DNA from: Eubacteriaceae bacterium
GTDB lineage: Bacteria > Bacillota > Clostridia > Lachnospirales > Lachnospiraceae
Length of the DNA stretch: 64,000 bases
Reading direction: 5' to 3'
Assembly: GCA_902362875.1 (NCBI GenBank)
Contig: CABIYF010000002.1
Location: 108,320 to 172,319, forward strand
Under the pieces are notes generated by a model. It was not told the origin of the DNA. It did no database searches and was given only the letters and a program-made list of their open reading frames with translations. Shown piece after piece: positions 27,670 through 37,516 of the stretch; the stretch's first letter is position 1, and the number at the start of each line of letters is the position of its first letter. Made by a program: the position numbers and the translations under genes.

Positions 27670-29259
27670 ATGAAATTAATGTTTATCGGAGCAGATCATG
27701 AAGTGACCGGAAGCTGCCACTATGTGGAAGCCTGCGGCAAAAGGTTTATTGTTGACTATGGAATGGAACAAGGGTTAAATGTGTACGAGAATGTTGATTT
27801 GCCAGTGAATGCAGGAAGTCTGGATTTTATTTTGTTGACACATGCACATATCGATCATTCAGGATTGATTCCGCTGCTGTATGCAAAAGGATTCAGAGGA
27901 AAGATATTTGCGACAAGAGCAACGACAGATCTTTGCGAGATCATGCTTCAGGACAGTGCCCATATTCAGGAATTTGAAGCAGAATGGAAGAACCGTAAGG
28001 CAAGAAGATCTGGAAAACCAGAAGTTGTACCAATTTACACTATGGATGATGCAGTAAATGTTATGCAGTATTTTGTACCATGCCCATATGGCAGACAGAT
28101 TGAAGTGGCAGATGGAATTACGATCAAATTTACAGATATCGGTCATTTACTGGGATCATCAAGTATTGAAGTCTGGTTAAGAGAAGAAGATGTTGAGAAG
28201 AAACTGGTATTTTCCGGAGACATAGGAAACTTCGACCAGCCGCTGATCAAAGATCCAAGCTATACGAGAGAAGCAGATTATGTTATTATGGAATCCACGT
28301 ATGGAGACCGCTATCATGGAAAACATCAGGATTATGTAACAGAGCTTACTAATGTGATCCAGAGAACATTTGACAGAGGCGGCAATGTTGTTATTCCGTC
28401 ATTTGCGGTAGGAAGAACACAGGAATTATTATATTATATCCGTCAGATCAAAGCAGAAGACAGAGTGAAGAATCATGGAGATTTTAAAGTTGTTGTAGAC
28501 AGCCCGTTAGCTGTGGAAGCAACCAAGATCTTTAATAAGAATATTGATGAAACTTATGATGAAGAAGCGATGGAACTGGTGGAACAGGGAATTAATCCAA
28601 TCACATTTTCAAATCTTCATTTGTCTATTACGACAGAAGAATCCAAAGCGATCAACTTTGAGACAGAGCCGATGGTGATCATATCAGCGTCAGGTATGTG
28701 CGAAGCCGGAAGAATCAGACATCATCTCAAACATAACCTTTGGAGAAAGGAAAATACGATCATATTTGTAGGGTATCAGGCTTATGGAACATTAGGAAGG
28801 TCATTGATTGAAGGAACCAAGGAAGTGAAACTTTTTGGTGAAACGATCAAAGTGGCAGCAGATATCGTACGATTGGAAGGATTAAGCGGCCACGCAGACA
28901 AGAATGGATTACTAAAATGGATCAACAGTTTTGAGAAGAAACCAGAAGAAGTATTTGTAGTTCATGGAGAAGATGCAGTCTGCGAAGCATTTACGTCCTG
29001 TCTAAAAGATGAATATAAACTCAAAGCGAGAGCACCATACAGCGGAGATGTGTATGATCTTATTTCAGGTGAATGGATCGAATGGGGATCAAGAGAACGC
29101 ATCCAGAAGAAACCAAAACAGAGCAGTGCTTATATCAGACTTCTTACAGCCAGCGAGCGTTTGAAATCTGTAATTGAGCATAACGAGGGCGGCACCAACA
29201 AAGATCTCGGCAAGTTTGCTGATCAGATCATTGCCCTCTGTGACAAGTGGGAAAGGTAA
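27670..29259 (+). CDS. MBL-fold/beta-CASP RNA-processing-type hydrolase
   Basis: A 529-residue protein of the KH-less CPSF/Ysh1-like bacterial family. Metal-binding motifs are LTHAHIDHSGL, DIGHLLGSSSIEV, FSGDIGNFDQP and GLSGHADKNGL. The beta-CASP insert carries MESTYGDRYHG, PSFAVGRTQELLYYI and SASGMCEAGRIRHHL. These are the residues used for nucleolytic cleavage of RNA, so a ribonuclease is expected, though DNA targets are not excluded. It is coupled to the upstream GNAT and downstream pseudouridine synthase genes with 2-3 bp spacing. Confidence 0.88.
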   Translation: MKLMFIGADHEVTGSCHYVEACGKRFIVDYGMEQGLNVYENVDLPVNAGSLDFILLTHAHIDHSGLIPLLYAKGFRGKIFATRATTDLCEIMLQDSAHIQEFEAEWKNRKARRSGKPEVVPIYTMDDAVNVMQYFVPCPYGRQIEVADGITIKFTDIGHLLGSSSIEVWLREEDVEKKLVFSGDIGNFDQPLIKDPSYTREADYVIMESTYGDRYHGKHQDYVTELTNVIQRTFDRGGNVVIPSFAVGRTQELLYYIRQIKAEDRVKNHGDFKVVVDSPLAVEATKIFNKNIDETYDEEAMELVEQGINPITFSNLHLSITTEESKAINFETEPMVIISASGMCEAGRIRHHLKHNLWRKENTIIFVGYQAYGTLGRSLIEGTKEVKLFGETIKVAADIVRLEGLSGHADKNGLLKWINSFEKKPEEVFVVHGEDAVCEAFTSCLKDEYKLKARAPYSGDVYDLISGEWIEWGSRERIQKKPKQSSAYIRLLTASERLKSVIEHNEGGTNKDLGKFADQIIALCDKWER

Positions 29260-29261
29260 CA

Positions 29262-29996
29262 ATGAAAGAGACAAAACGTAAAACAGAAGATGCAGTGCGT
29301 ATAAATAAATATTTAAGTCAGGCAGGAATCTGCTCCAGAAGACAGGCGGATACTTATGTCGAAGAAGGCAGAGTAGAAGTTGATGGAGAAGTTGCAGTAA
29401 GCGGAACCAAAGTACTTCCGGGGCAGCGCGTGACATTTGATGGAAAGCCGGTAAAGATTCAGGAAGATCTGATCTTTCTGGCTTTTCATAAGCCAAGAGG
29501 AATTGTATGTACAGCAAGCAAAGAAGAGAAAGATAATATAATTGATTACATCAATTATCCAACAAGAATTTATCCAGTCGGACGATTGGATAAAGATTCT
29601 CAAGGGCTGATTTTGCTTACCAATGACGGAGAAGCAGCCAATCAGATCATGAAAGCAAGGAACTATCATGAGAAAGAATATGAAGTTACAGTAAACAAGA
29701 GAATTACAAACGAATTTATTCACGATATGAGAAATCCGGTTCCATTAGATGAGATTAATGCAGTGACGAGAAGATGCAAAGTAACAAAAGAGGGACCAGA
29801 CCAGTTCCGTATCATTCTGACACAGGGATTAAACCGACAGATCCGAAGAATGTGTGAATACTTTGGATACCGCGTGACAAAACTAAAAAGAGTCCGAGTT
29901 ATGAACATTGAACTTGGCAATCTGAAAGAAGGAAGATATCGAAAATTAACACCGGACGAATTACGGGAGTTAAAAAAGGAGCTTAAAAGTGAGTGA
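29262..29996 (+). CDS. rluF: rRNA pseudouridine synthase, RluF-like
   Basis: A 244-residue RsuA/RluB-family enzyme. The S4 RNA-binding domain (INKYLSQAGICSRRQAD) is followed by the catalytic loop GRLDKDSQGLILLTNDG with the active Asp, then NRQIRRMCEYFGYRV. The DKDSQGL variant and overall pattern match E. coli RluF better than RluB, which would make the target a 23S rRNA uridine such as 2604. The start at 29262 was chosen over an upstream in-frame Met because it gives the normal length. It overlaps ligA by 8 bp. Confidence 0.87.
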   Translation: MKETKRKTEDAVRINKYLSQAGICSRRQADTYVEEGRVEVDGEVAVSGTKVLPGQRVTFDGKPVKIQEDLIFLAFHKPRGIVCTASKEEKDNIIDYINYPTRIYPVGRLDKDSQGLILLTNDGEAANQIMKARNYHEKEYEVTVNKRITNEFIHDMRNPVPLDEINAVTRRCKVTKEGPDQFRIILTQGLNRQIRRMCEYFGYRVTKLKRVRVMNIELGNLKEGRYRKLTPDELRELKKELKSE

Positions 29997-31944
29997 TTTA
30001 AATAGAATGAAAGAACTCATCAACATCTTGAATGAGGCAGGAAAAGCATATTATCAGCAGAACAAAGAGGTTATGAGTAACCTGGAATACGACAAGATGT
30101 ATGATGAACTTTTAGAACTGGAGAAAAAGACCAATACAGTTTTATCCAACAGTCCAACGATTCATGTAGGATATGAACTGATGACATCATTAGAGAAAGA
30201 AGCACATCCATCACCAATGCTTTCTCTTGATAAGACAAAAGAACCAGATCAGCTGGCAGCATGGCTTAGTGGACATGATGGGATTTTATCATGGAAACTT
30301 GATGGATTGACGATCGTTCTGACCTATGAACATGGAGAGCTTGTCAAAGCCGTGACCCGTGGAAATGGAGAAGTCGGAGAAGTTGTAACAAACAATGCCA
30401 GAGTATTTGACAATGTCCCAAGACACATTTCGTATGATGGAACATTAGTGATTCGAGGGGAAGCGATCATTCCATATTCTTATTTCTATAAGATGAATGA
30501 AGAAATCGAAGATGTTGACAGCCAGTACAAGAATCCAAGAAATCTATGCAGTGGTTCTGTCAGACAGTTGAATAATGAGATCACGGCAAAACGACATGTT
30601 CATTTCTATGCATTCAGTGTAAGCGATATCGAAGGAATGGATTTTGATAATTCTTTTGAAAGAAAATTAGACTGGGCAGAAAGTCTGGGGTTTGATGTAG
30701 TAGCACACGTCAGAGTGACAGAAGATACGATCCGTGGAGAGATTGAAGAATTCTCAAAGAAGATCGAACATTTTGATCTGCCATCAGATGGACTGGTATT
30801 AGTCTATGATGATCTCGCATACGGAAAGAGTCTTGGAAGAACAGCCAAATTCCCAAGAGATTCTATCGCATTTAAATGGGCAGACGAAACCGCAGATACG
30901 ACATTGACTGAGATTGAATGGAGCCCTTCAAGAACAGGGCTGATCAACCCAGTAGCGATCTTTGAACCTGTAGAGCTGGAAGGAACAACAGTGAGCAGAG
31001 CAAGCCTTCATAATATCAGTGTGATGGAAGAACTGGAATTAGGAATTGGGGATGAGATTGTTGTATACAAAGCAAATATGATTATTCCACAGGTTGCAGA
31101 AAATAAAACAAAGAGTGGAAAGATTGAGATTCCACACACCTGTCCGGCATGTGGCGGCGAGACGAAGATCGAGGATGAAAATGGAATCAGGACTTTAGTC
31201 TGTACGAATGAATTCTGCAGTGCCAAGAAGATTAAGTCATTTTCGCACTTTGTATCAAGAGATGCAATGAATGTGGATGGACTTTCCGAAGCAACTTTAC
31301 AGAAGATGATCGATGTTGGTTTGCTGAATGAGATTTACGACCTGTTTACACTCAAAAAACATAAAGATGAGATTCTGGAATTGGAAGGATTTGGAGAAAA
31401 ATCTTTTGAAAATCTGACAAAAGCGATTGAGGATTCAAAACAGCCGGCACTGGCAAACTTTATTTACAGTTTGGGAATTCCAAATGTAGGATTGTCTAAC
31501 GCAAAATTAATCTGCAAACATTTTAAAGAAGACTTTGCAGCCATCAGAGAAGCAAAGGCAGAAGATTTTACAGCTATTGATCAGATTGGACCAATGATCG
31601 CAGAAGCAATGGTATCTTATTTCCACACACCTCATAATGAGAAGATTTTAGAAGAACTTTTAAAATATGTACAGTTCGAGAAGAAAGAAGAAGTAGAAAC
31701 TGAACAGATATTAGAAGGAAAAACATTTGTTGTCACAGGATCACTTAACCACTTTGATAACAGAAAGCAGTTAAAAGAAGAGATTGAGCAGATGGGTGGC
31801 AAAGTTACAGGATCAGTGTCCAAGAAGACAGATTACCTGATCAACAACGATAAGATGTCTCAGTCTTCCAAGAACAAAAAAGCAATGGAATTAGAGATTC
31901 CAATTTTGAGCGAAGAGGACTTCTTAGAGTTGATCGGACGATAA
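29989..31944 (+). CDS. ligA: NAD-dependent DNA ligase
   Basis: A 651-residue ligase starting with GTG. Domains in order are Ia, the adenylation domain with the active-site WKLDGL (Lys103), an OB fold, a Cys4 zinc finger (CPACGG and CTNEFC), helix-hairpin-helix repeats (GFGEKSFENL, LGIPNVGLSNAK) and a C-terminal BRCT domain (LEGKTFVVTGSL). It seals nicks in replication and repair using NAD. Length and domain order are normal. It overlaps rluF, so translation is probably coupled. Confidence 0.96.
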   Translation: MSDLNRMKELINILNEAGKAYYQQNKEVMSNLEYDKMYDELLELEKKTNTVLSNSPTIHVGYELMTSLEKEAHPSPMLSLDKTKEPDQLAAWLSGHDGILSWKLDGLTIVLTYEHGELVKAVTRGNGEVGEVVTNNARVFDNVPRHISYDGTLVIRGEAIIPYSYFYKMNEEIEDVDSQYKNPRNLCSGSVRQLNNEITAKRHVHFYAFSVSDIEGMDFDNSFERKLDWAESLGFDVVAHVRVTEDTIRGEIEEFSKKIEHFDLPSDGLVLVYDDLAYGKSLGRTAKFPRDSIAFKWADETADTTLTEIEWSPSRTGLINPVAIFEPVELEGTTVSRASLHNISVMEELELGIGDEIVVYKANMIIPQVAENKTKSGKIEIPHTCPACGGETKIEDENGIRTLVCTNEFCSAKKIKSFSHFVSRDAMNVDGLSEATLQKMIDVGLLNEIYDLFTLKKHKDEILELEGFGEKSFENLTKAIEDSKQPALANFIYSLGIPNVGLSNAKLICKHFKEDFAAIREAKAEDFTAIDQIGPMIAEAMVSYFHTPHNEKILEELLKYVQFEKKEEVETEQILEGKTFVVTGSLNHFDNRKQLKEEIEQMGGKVTGSVSKKTDYLINNDKMSQSSKNKKAMELEIPILSEEDFLELIGR

Positions 31945-31951
31945 ATAGAGA

Positions 31952-31980
31952 TTGCATAAAAAAGACAAGAGTTTTATAAT
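31952..31980 (+). promoter_or_regulatory. Promoter of metA
   Basis: TTGCAT (31952-31957) and a perfect TATAAT (31975-31980) are separated by 17 bp, placing the transcript start about 60 bp before the metA ATG. There is too little leader for an S-box or T-box. Confidence 0.85.
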
Positions 31981-32049
31981 AGATATCTGACAGGAAAATA
32001 CTGTAAGCTTAGAAAGCAATCGAAAAAAGAGAGAAGGAGATTTGATAAA

Positions 32050-32967
32050 ATGCCAATTCGAATAGACAGCGATCTGCCAGCAAAGGCGATCTTGGAAGAA
32101 GAGAATGTATTTGTGATGGACAATGAAAGGGCATGCACACAGGATATCAGGCCTTTAAAGATTGCAATTTTGAATCTGATGCCAAATAAACTGGATACAG
32201 AACTTCATTTGCTTAGAAGTTTATCAAATACACCATTACAGTTAGATATTACATTTTTACAGACAGAATCTTATGTTCCGACCCATGTGTCAGAATCACA
32301 TATGGAGAAGTTTTATAATTATTTTTCAGAGATCAAAGATCAACGTTTTGACGGACTGATCATCACAGGAGCACCGGTAGAACTAAAGGAATTCGAAGAA
32401 GTTGATTACTGGGATGAAGTTGCAGAGATCATGGAATGGTCAAAGACACATGTTACATCAACACTTCATATCTGCTGGGCAGCACAGGCAGGGCTTTATT
32501 ATCATTATGGAATTAAAAAACATATTCTTAATAAGAAGATTTCAGGTGTCTATGAACACCATCCATTACATAACAAACTGCCGATCATTCGTGGATTTGA
32601 TGACAAATTTTATGTACCACATTCAAGAAATACAGGTGTTGACGGGGAAGCTATCCGCAAGAATAAAGAACTGACTGTTGTGGCAGAATCCGATGAGACA
32701 GGCCCATACATTATCCTGAATTCCACAGGAAGCCAGGTATTTGTAACAGGTCATCCAGAGTACGATGTGATGTCACTTCATTACGAATATGTAAGAGATG
32801 TTAAACGAGGATTGAATCCAGATATACCAAAGAACTATTATAAGGACAATGATCCGACGAAGAAACCAGTGAAGTCATGGAGATGCCATGCAAATGCAAT
32901 GTATTATAACTGGCTGAATTACTATGTATATCAGGTAACACCATACGATCTTGAAAAAGAAAAATAA
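32050..32967 (+). CDS. metA: Homoserine O-acetyltransferase (MetA family)
   Basis: A 305-residue class I glutamine amidotransferase-like enzyme. The start is MPIRIDSDLPAKAIL, typical of MetA. The nucleophile is Cys142 in HICWAAQAGLYYHYG and the catalytic His lies in GHPEYD. Residue 111 is Glu (TGAPVE); in characterised MetA enzymes Glu at this position goes with acetyl-CoA use and Gly with succinyl-CoA, so the product should be O-acetylhomoserine, first step of methionine synthesis. It has its own promoter and a hairpin after the stop. A GGAG ribosome site is 9 bp upstream. Confidence 0.95.
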   Translation: MPIRIDSDLPAKAILEEENVFVMDNERACTQDIRPLKIAILNLMPNKLDTELHLLRSLSNTPLQLDITFLQTESYVPTHVSESHMEKFYNYFSEIKDQRFDGLIITGAPVELKEFEEVDYWDEVAEIMEWSKTHVTSTLHICWAAQAGLYYHYGIKKHILNKKISGVYEHHPLHNKLPIIRGFDDKFYVPHSRNTGVDGEAIRKNKELTVVAESDETGPYIILNSTGSQVFVTGHPEYDVMSLHYEYVRDVKRGLNPDIPKNYYKDNDPTKKPVKSWRCHANAMYYNWLNYYVYQVTPYDLEKEK

Positions 32968-32972
32968 AATGA

Positions 32973-33008
32973 AAAGGTTGTTGTAAGATTAAAGATACAG
33001 CAGCCTTT
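32973..33008 (+). terminator. Hairpin after metA
   Basis: AAAGGTTGTTGTA and TACAGCAGCCTTT pair over 13 bp with G-U pairs around a 10-nt loop. The T tract is weak (CTGTATAT). Confidence 0.6.
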
Positions 33009-33059
33009 CTGTATATAACAAACATATTTAATGGGGATAAATAGATAAGGGAATACAAT

Positions 33060-34151
33060 ATGAAAAAGAATAAGAAAAGAATATGGATCAGAATCATAGC
33101 ATTTTGTATGAGCCTTGTGATAGCCGCATGCAGTACCGCTGCTGCAGATAATGTAGAGGCAAAGACAAATACAAAATTGAAAGTACATTTTATCGATGTA
33201 GGATGTGGAGATTCCATTTTAATCCAGTATGGAAGCGGGGCAAAAGCAGAGTATGGAATGATCGATGCAGGACCAGTCTACTATACTAAGACGAATAAGA
33301 AGAAGGTAGACACATCAAACAGAGCAAGAAACTATTTAAAAAAACAAAAGATCACACATTTAAAATTTGTACTTCTCACACACCCACATCAGGATCATAT
33401 TGGTGGAATGATCAAGATTTTAGACGATCCAAAGATTAAGATCGATACAATCTATGGGAATGATTTTGATCTGAAAGTACTTCAAAGCAGCAAGAATAAA
33501 AACAAACAGAGTGCATCAACCGCAAAACTGATCAAATATCGGGATGATGAAGGAATCTATGCGCAGGTGATCGCAAAGATTCAAAAGAAAGTGAAACAAA
33601 AAGAAACCACATACGTCGTTCCGAAAGCAGGAGATAAAGTTTATCTTGGCAATGCATGTCTGACATTTTATGGCGTTATTAATGCCAGATACAAATATGC
33701 AAGACGAGGAGATTTAAATTACCGTCAGGTAAACAAATACTCCATAGTAACCAGACTGACATATAAAAAGAATTCATTTTTATTTACAGGAGATGCGCAG
33801 AAAGAGACGATTGAACAGCTGGTGAAAAAAGGTTATAATCTACAGGCACAGGTTTTGAAAGTACCGCATCATGGAATGCAGGATATTTTAAAAGACAGCA
33901 AAAAAGCAAGATCAGATCATCGGTATTTATTTAAAAAGGTAAAAGCTAAGACAGCAATTATCAGCAACGGTTATAAAAACAGCTATAAAGCACCTCATAA
34001 GAAAACACTCAATGAACTGAAAAGTGCGGATGTTTACGATACAGGAAGCAGAGGTACGATCGTTGTCACTTCCGATGGGAAACGCCTGTCTGTGAAAGTG
34101 CAGAAGAAAAAAGGACCAAGTTATAAGAAAACAAGAAAGGGAAAGAAATGA
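33060..34151 (+). CDS. Exported ComEC-like metallo-beta-lactamase protein
   Basis: A 363-residue protein. The N-terminus has a basic start, a hydrophobic stretch and VIAAC, a possible lipobox, so it may be a lipoprotein. The MBL domain shows LTHPHQDHIGGM, FTGDAQKE, VPHHGMQD and the ComEC-like VHFIDVGCGDSILIQYG opening. Unlike ComEC it has no competence membrane domain. Such stand-alone exported relatives are of uncertain function, possibly nucleases. A Lys-rich tail is present. The HAD gene start overlaps its stop (ATGA). Confidence 0.85.
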   Translation: MKKNKKRIWIRIIAFCMSLVIAACSTAAADNVEAKTNTKLKVHFIDVGCGDSILIQYGSGAKAEYGMIDAGPVYYTKTNKKKVDTSNRARNYLKKQKITHLKFVLLTHPHQDHIGGMIKILDDPKIKIDTIYGNDFDLKVLQSSKNKNKQSASTAKLIKYRDDEGIYAQVIAKIQKKVKQKETTYVVPKAGDKVYLGNACLTFYGVINARYKYARRGDLNYRQVNKYSIVTRLTYKKNSFLFTGDAQKETIEQLVKKGYNLQAQVLKVPHHGMQDILKDSKKARSDHRYLFKKVKAKTAIISNGYKNSYKAPHKKTLNELKSADVYDTGSRGTIVVTSDGKRLSVKVQKKKGPSYKKTRKGKK

Positions 34152-34942
34152 TAAAACTGATCGCAACAGACATCGATGGAACATTATTAGCAGATGGAAC
34201 ACTAGAAATTAATCCAGAATATTACGATGTTATTAAAGAACTAAGAAGCAGAGGAGTGCGAGTGATCGCAGCCAGTGGAAGACAGCGTTCCAGCATCGAA
34301 AAGGTATTTGCACCGATCGTTGATGAAATAAGTTTCATTTCAGAAAACGGAACAGCAGTTTATTCAAAAGACTATCAGTTTGTAAACAAGATTCCAGAGG
34401 ATGTTGCAAGAGCGTATATCCGTGAAGCAAGAACGTTCCCAGGATGTGAAATTACGATCAATCAGGATAATATGGCATATTTTGAGAATGTTGGATTATA
34501 TCGTTATATGATCGATGATTATGGATACAGAGGAGAGCTGGTTGATAATATCGAAGATTATCTGGAAGATGTATGTAAGATCAGTATTTTCCACCACAAC
34601 TGCGCAGAAGACATGGTAAGCCAGGAATTTGTAGATAAATGGAGCAAGACAATGAACATTGCGGTTTCAGGAAAGTGCTGGCTGGACTGCACAAATCAGG
34701 GTGGTAATAAGGGATCAGCACTGCAGCATTTTCAGGAAGCATATAAGATCAGCCCGGATGAAACACTTGCGTTTGGGGATAATATCAATGACATTGAAAT
34801 GTTAAAACGTGCCAGCCATAGTTTTGCAGTAGAAAATGCAAGAGAAGAAGTCAAAGAAGCAGCAAACTTTATCGCACCTTCTTATAAAGAAGATGGAGTG
34901 TTACAGGTATTAAAAGCAGTATTACGTGGAGAACTGGCATGA
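34148..34942 (+). CDS. Cof-type HAD-IIB phosphatase
   Basis: A 264-residue HAD hydrolase with motif I in IATDIDGTLLADG, motif II in AASGRQR, a C2B cap and motif IV in FGDNINDIEMLKRA. It resembles sugar or nucleotide phosphatases of the Cof/YbiV group; substrate unknown. It overlaps both neighbours by 4 bp (ATGA), forming a coupled string of MBL, HAD and folC genes. Confidence 0.9.
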   Translation: MIKLIATDIDGTLLADGTLEINPEYYDVIKELRSRGVRVIAASGRQRSSIEKVFAPIVDEISFISENGTAVYSKDYQFVNKIPEDVARAYIREARTFPGCEITINQDNMAYFENVGLYRYMIDDYGYRGELVDNIEDYLEDVCKISIFHHNCAEDMVSQEFVDKWSKTMNIAVSGKCWLDCTNQGGNKGSALQHFQEAYKISPDETLAFGDNINDIEMLKRASHSFAVENAREEVKEAANFIAPSYKEDGVLQVLKAVLRGELA

Positions 34943-36180
34943 CATACGAAGAATCCGTAAAATATTTATACAAAATCGCAGGATTCGCCAAAAAATCTTC
35001 TTTAGACGATATAAACTATTTATTAGACAAGCTTGGAAATCCACAGAAGAATCTAAGATTTATACACATAGCTGGAACGAATGGTAAAGGATCAGTTTGT
35101 GCTTTTTTGGAAGCAGTCTTAAAAGAGCATGGAAAAACGACAGCAGCATTTACTTCACCACACCTTGTCAAGGTAAATGAACGAATTCGTCTGAATGGAC
35201 AGGATATTTCAGATGAGAGATTTAAAGATGCCTGCAGCAGGGTGAAAGAATGTGTGGAAGCAGCGTTGGAACAAGGAATCAAGCAGCCTTCATTTTTTGA
35301 GATGTTGTTTTTGATGGCATTATGCATTATGGAAGAGGAACAGCCGGATATCTGCCTGATCGAGACAGGAATGGGCGGGAGATATGATGCAACGAACGTC
35401 ATTGTTCCAGAGGCCAGTGTGATCACATCCATCAGCATGGATCATATGGAATTTCTCGGGCATACGATCGAAGAGATCGCCTCACATAAAGCAGGAATCA
35501 TAAAAAATGGAATCCCAGTTGTAACAATGCAGCAGGAACAGGCAGTATCTGATATTTTAAGAGAAGAAGCAAAGCAGAAAATGTCACCATTTTATGACGT
35601 TTCTGAAGATAATCTTAAATTTGAAGAAAAAGCAGCAAAATATATTGATTTTTTAAATGCCAGTGCGTATGATAAGAGAAGAGATGTGAGAACGAATATT
35701 GCAGGAACATTTCAAAGGGCAAACTTAGCAGTTGCACTTAAGACAGCACAGATCATATGCCAGCAGTTAGATGCTGACAAGATTTATGATGCACTGACAC
35801 AGATAAAGATTCCAGGAAGAATGGAAGAGATCGCACCGGGAATCATTGTTGATGTGTCACACAATATTCAGGGAATGGAAGGTTTCGTAAAGACAGTAGA
35901 AGCGAATTTCCATGGAAAGAAGCGCATATTATTTGCGGCATCTCATAAGAATGAAGAAGAATACATGAAGAATATTCTGAAACAGATACCACAGATTGAA
36001 GCATTTTATACTGTGGCGATCGATCACAGAAGGATCAGTGAAGAAGAATTTCAGGATGTTTTTCGTCAGATGATAGATCGAAGAGAGAAAGATACGGTCT
36101 GCTTTGTAGTCGGATCATTTTATCTGGCAGGCATGGCCAAAGATTTCATAAATCAGGAGGAGAAAGATGTTAAATTATAA
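34939..36180 (+). CDS. folC: Folylpolyglutamate synthase/dihydrofolate synthase
   Basis: A 413-residue Mur-ligase-like enzyme. The P loop AGTNGKGSVCAFLEA, the FTSPHLVKVNERIR segment, ETGMGGRYDATNV and SISMDHMEFLGHTIEEIA with the carbamylated-Lys region (HKAGIIK) are all present; the C-terminal domain includes DVSHNIQGME. It adds glutamate to (dihydro)pteroate or folate. The start overlaps the HAD stop by 4 bp and its end overlaps the TPR gene by 14 bp. Confidence 0.94.
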   Translation: MTYEESVKYLYKIAGFAKKSSLDDINYLLDKLGNPQKNLRFIHIAGTNGKGSVCAFLEAVLKEHGKTTAAFTSPHLVKVNERIRLNGQDISDERFKDACSRVKECVEAALEQGIKQPSFFEMLFLMALCIMEEEQPDICLIETGMGGRYDATNVIVPEASVITSISMDHMEFLGHTIEEIASHKAGIIKNGIPVVTMQQEQAVSDILREEAKQKMSPFYDVSEDNLKFEEKAAKYIDFLNASAYDKRRDVRTNIAGTFQRANLAVALKTAQIICQQLDADKIYDALTQIKIPGRMEEIAPGIIVDVSHNIQGMEGFVKTVEANFHGKKRILFAASHKNEEEYMKNILKQIPQIEAFYTVAIDHRRISEEEFQDVFRQMIDRREKDTVCFVVGSFYLAGMAKDFINQEEKDVKL

Positions 36181-37372
36181 TGAAGAGTTAGAAAGATTCC
36201 AGCCATGTGCGGATCTTGAATCAGCAGAAGATAATATTTATGGAAAAGAACTAGAAGAGATCAAGAAGAATAAGACAGAATTATATAAAGCAAACCAGAT
36301 GATCAAGAAATATAATCAGGCATTAAATTATGCAAAACAGGGAAATGACGACCTTGCAATGCTGCAGTTAAAGAATGTGGTAGCCTCAATTCCTAATTTT
36401 GTAGATGCATATCTTCTGATGGCATTATTATCCATCAAAGAAGAGAATTACGATGATGCAAGACAGTTTCTTGATACGATCTTAAAGATTGATCCAGACA
36501 ATGAATCTGCTGTTGAATATGGCAAGGAATTTGAGTCAAAAGTTGTGGAAGAAGAACCACAGGCAAAAGAACCAGAGAAGAAAGAAAAGAAAAAAGATAA
36601 GAAGAAACAGGTAAAAGCACAGGCAGAGCAGCCACCAAAGAAGAAAGAGAATCCATTTAAGATTTCATCTTTCCAGGAGAATGAATCCTCAGGAAAGAGT
36701 CCAATGTTTTATATGGTAACAGGTATTGTGATCGGTGTGATCGTGGCAGCCGTTTTGATCTATCCAACAGTCAGAGCAAGCTTTAACCACAAGAGCAGCA
36801 CACAGGTAGAAGATTATAAAGAACAGATCTTAGCCAAAGATACACAGTTAAAAGCAAGCGAGAAGAAAGTAAAAGAAGCACAGAAAGCCCAGAAGAAAGC
36901 AGAAGACGAACTTGCAGAATATATTGGAACAAGCAAGAAGGACGGAATTTATGATTCTTTATTAAAAGCATTACAGAAATACAGTGACCGTGATTATACA
37001 GGATCAGCAGATGCATTACTTGACATTGACAGCAAGAAGCTGACAACAAAGAACATGAAGAACATTTACAATGATCTGACAGCGAAAGTTTATCCAAGCG
37101 CTGCAACAGGATTATACAGCAAAGGAAAGAACGCATACTGGACAAAAGATTACAAGAGTGCAATTAATTACTTAAAGAAAGCGATCAAAGTAAAAGATAC
37201 GAACAGCTATGCATACAGCTATCTTGGACAGGCATATGAAGCTTCTGGAGATACTAAGAATGCCAAGAAGACATATGAGACACTGATCAAGAAATTCCCA
37301 GGTACATCACAGGCAAGATTAGCACAGACAAGAATTGATGCCATGGGTAAGAAGAGTGCAAAGAGTCTGTAG
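36167..37372 (+). CDS. Membrane-anchored TPR protein
   Basis: A 401-residue protein. N-terminal TPR-like helices (about 30-120), a Lys/Glu-rich linker (about 125-170), one membrane helix (about 182-202, YMVTGIVIGVIVAAVLIYP), a coiled coil (about 215-250) and C-terminal TPRs (about 310-385). By the positive-inside rule the N-terminal TPRs are cytoplasmic and the rest outside. TPRs mediate protein interactions; no partner is evident. It overlaps folC and ends before a strong terminator. Confidence 0.75.
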   Translation: MLNYNEELERFQPCADLESAEDNIYGKELEEIKKNKTELYKANQMIKKYNQALNYAKQGNDDLAMLQLKNVVASIPNFVDAYLLMALLSIKEENYDDARQFLDTILKIDPDNESAVEYGKEFESKVVEEEPQAKEPEKKEKKKDKKKQVKAQAEQPPKKKENPFKISSFQENESSGKSPMFYMVTGIVIGVIVAAVLIYPTVRASFNHKSSTQVEDYKEQILAKDTQLKASEKKVKEAQKAQKKAEDELAEYIGTSKKDGIYDSLLKALQKYSDRDYTGSADALLDIDSKKLTTKNMKNIYNDLTAKVYPSAATGLYSKGKNAYWTKDYKSAINYLKKAIKVKDTNSYAYSYLGQAYEASGDTKNAKKTYETLIKKFPGTSQARLAQTRIDAMGKKSAKSL

Positions 37373-37398
37373 ACAATTACAACGATAAGAAAGACTGA

Positions 37399-37473
37399 GA
37401 TACAAAAGATAAGAGAAAGAAGAACAAACGAAGATGTTTGAACTTCTTTCTTTTATCTTTTGTATCTTTTTTT
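37399..37473 (+). terminator. Very long terminator hairpin before the spoIIA operon
   Basis: A 24-bp stem (37399-37422 with 37443-37466, one G-U pair) plus a 5-bp inner stem CAAAC/GTTTG, followed by seven T residues. It isolates the sporulation operon from upstream reading. Confidence 0.93.
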
Positions 37474-37516
37474 ATTTTCTACAAAGTCAGAAAGAAAAAA
37501 GTCAGGAGGAGAGAAT

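Noticed and set aside
31945-32049. Possible SAM or T-box riboswitch before metA
   Set aside because: Only about 60 nt lie between the clear promoter and the ATG; no S-box core or T-box sequence is present.
33060-34151. ComEC competence channel
   Set aside because: The gene has only the MBL domain with an export signal and no multi-helix competence domain.
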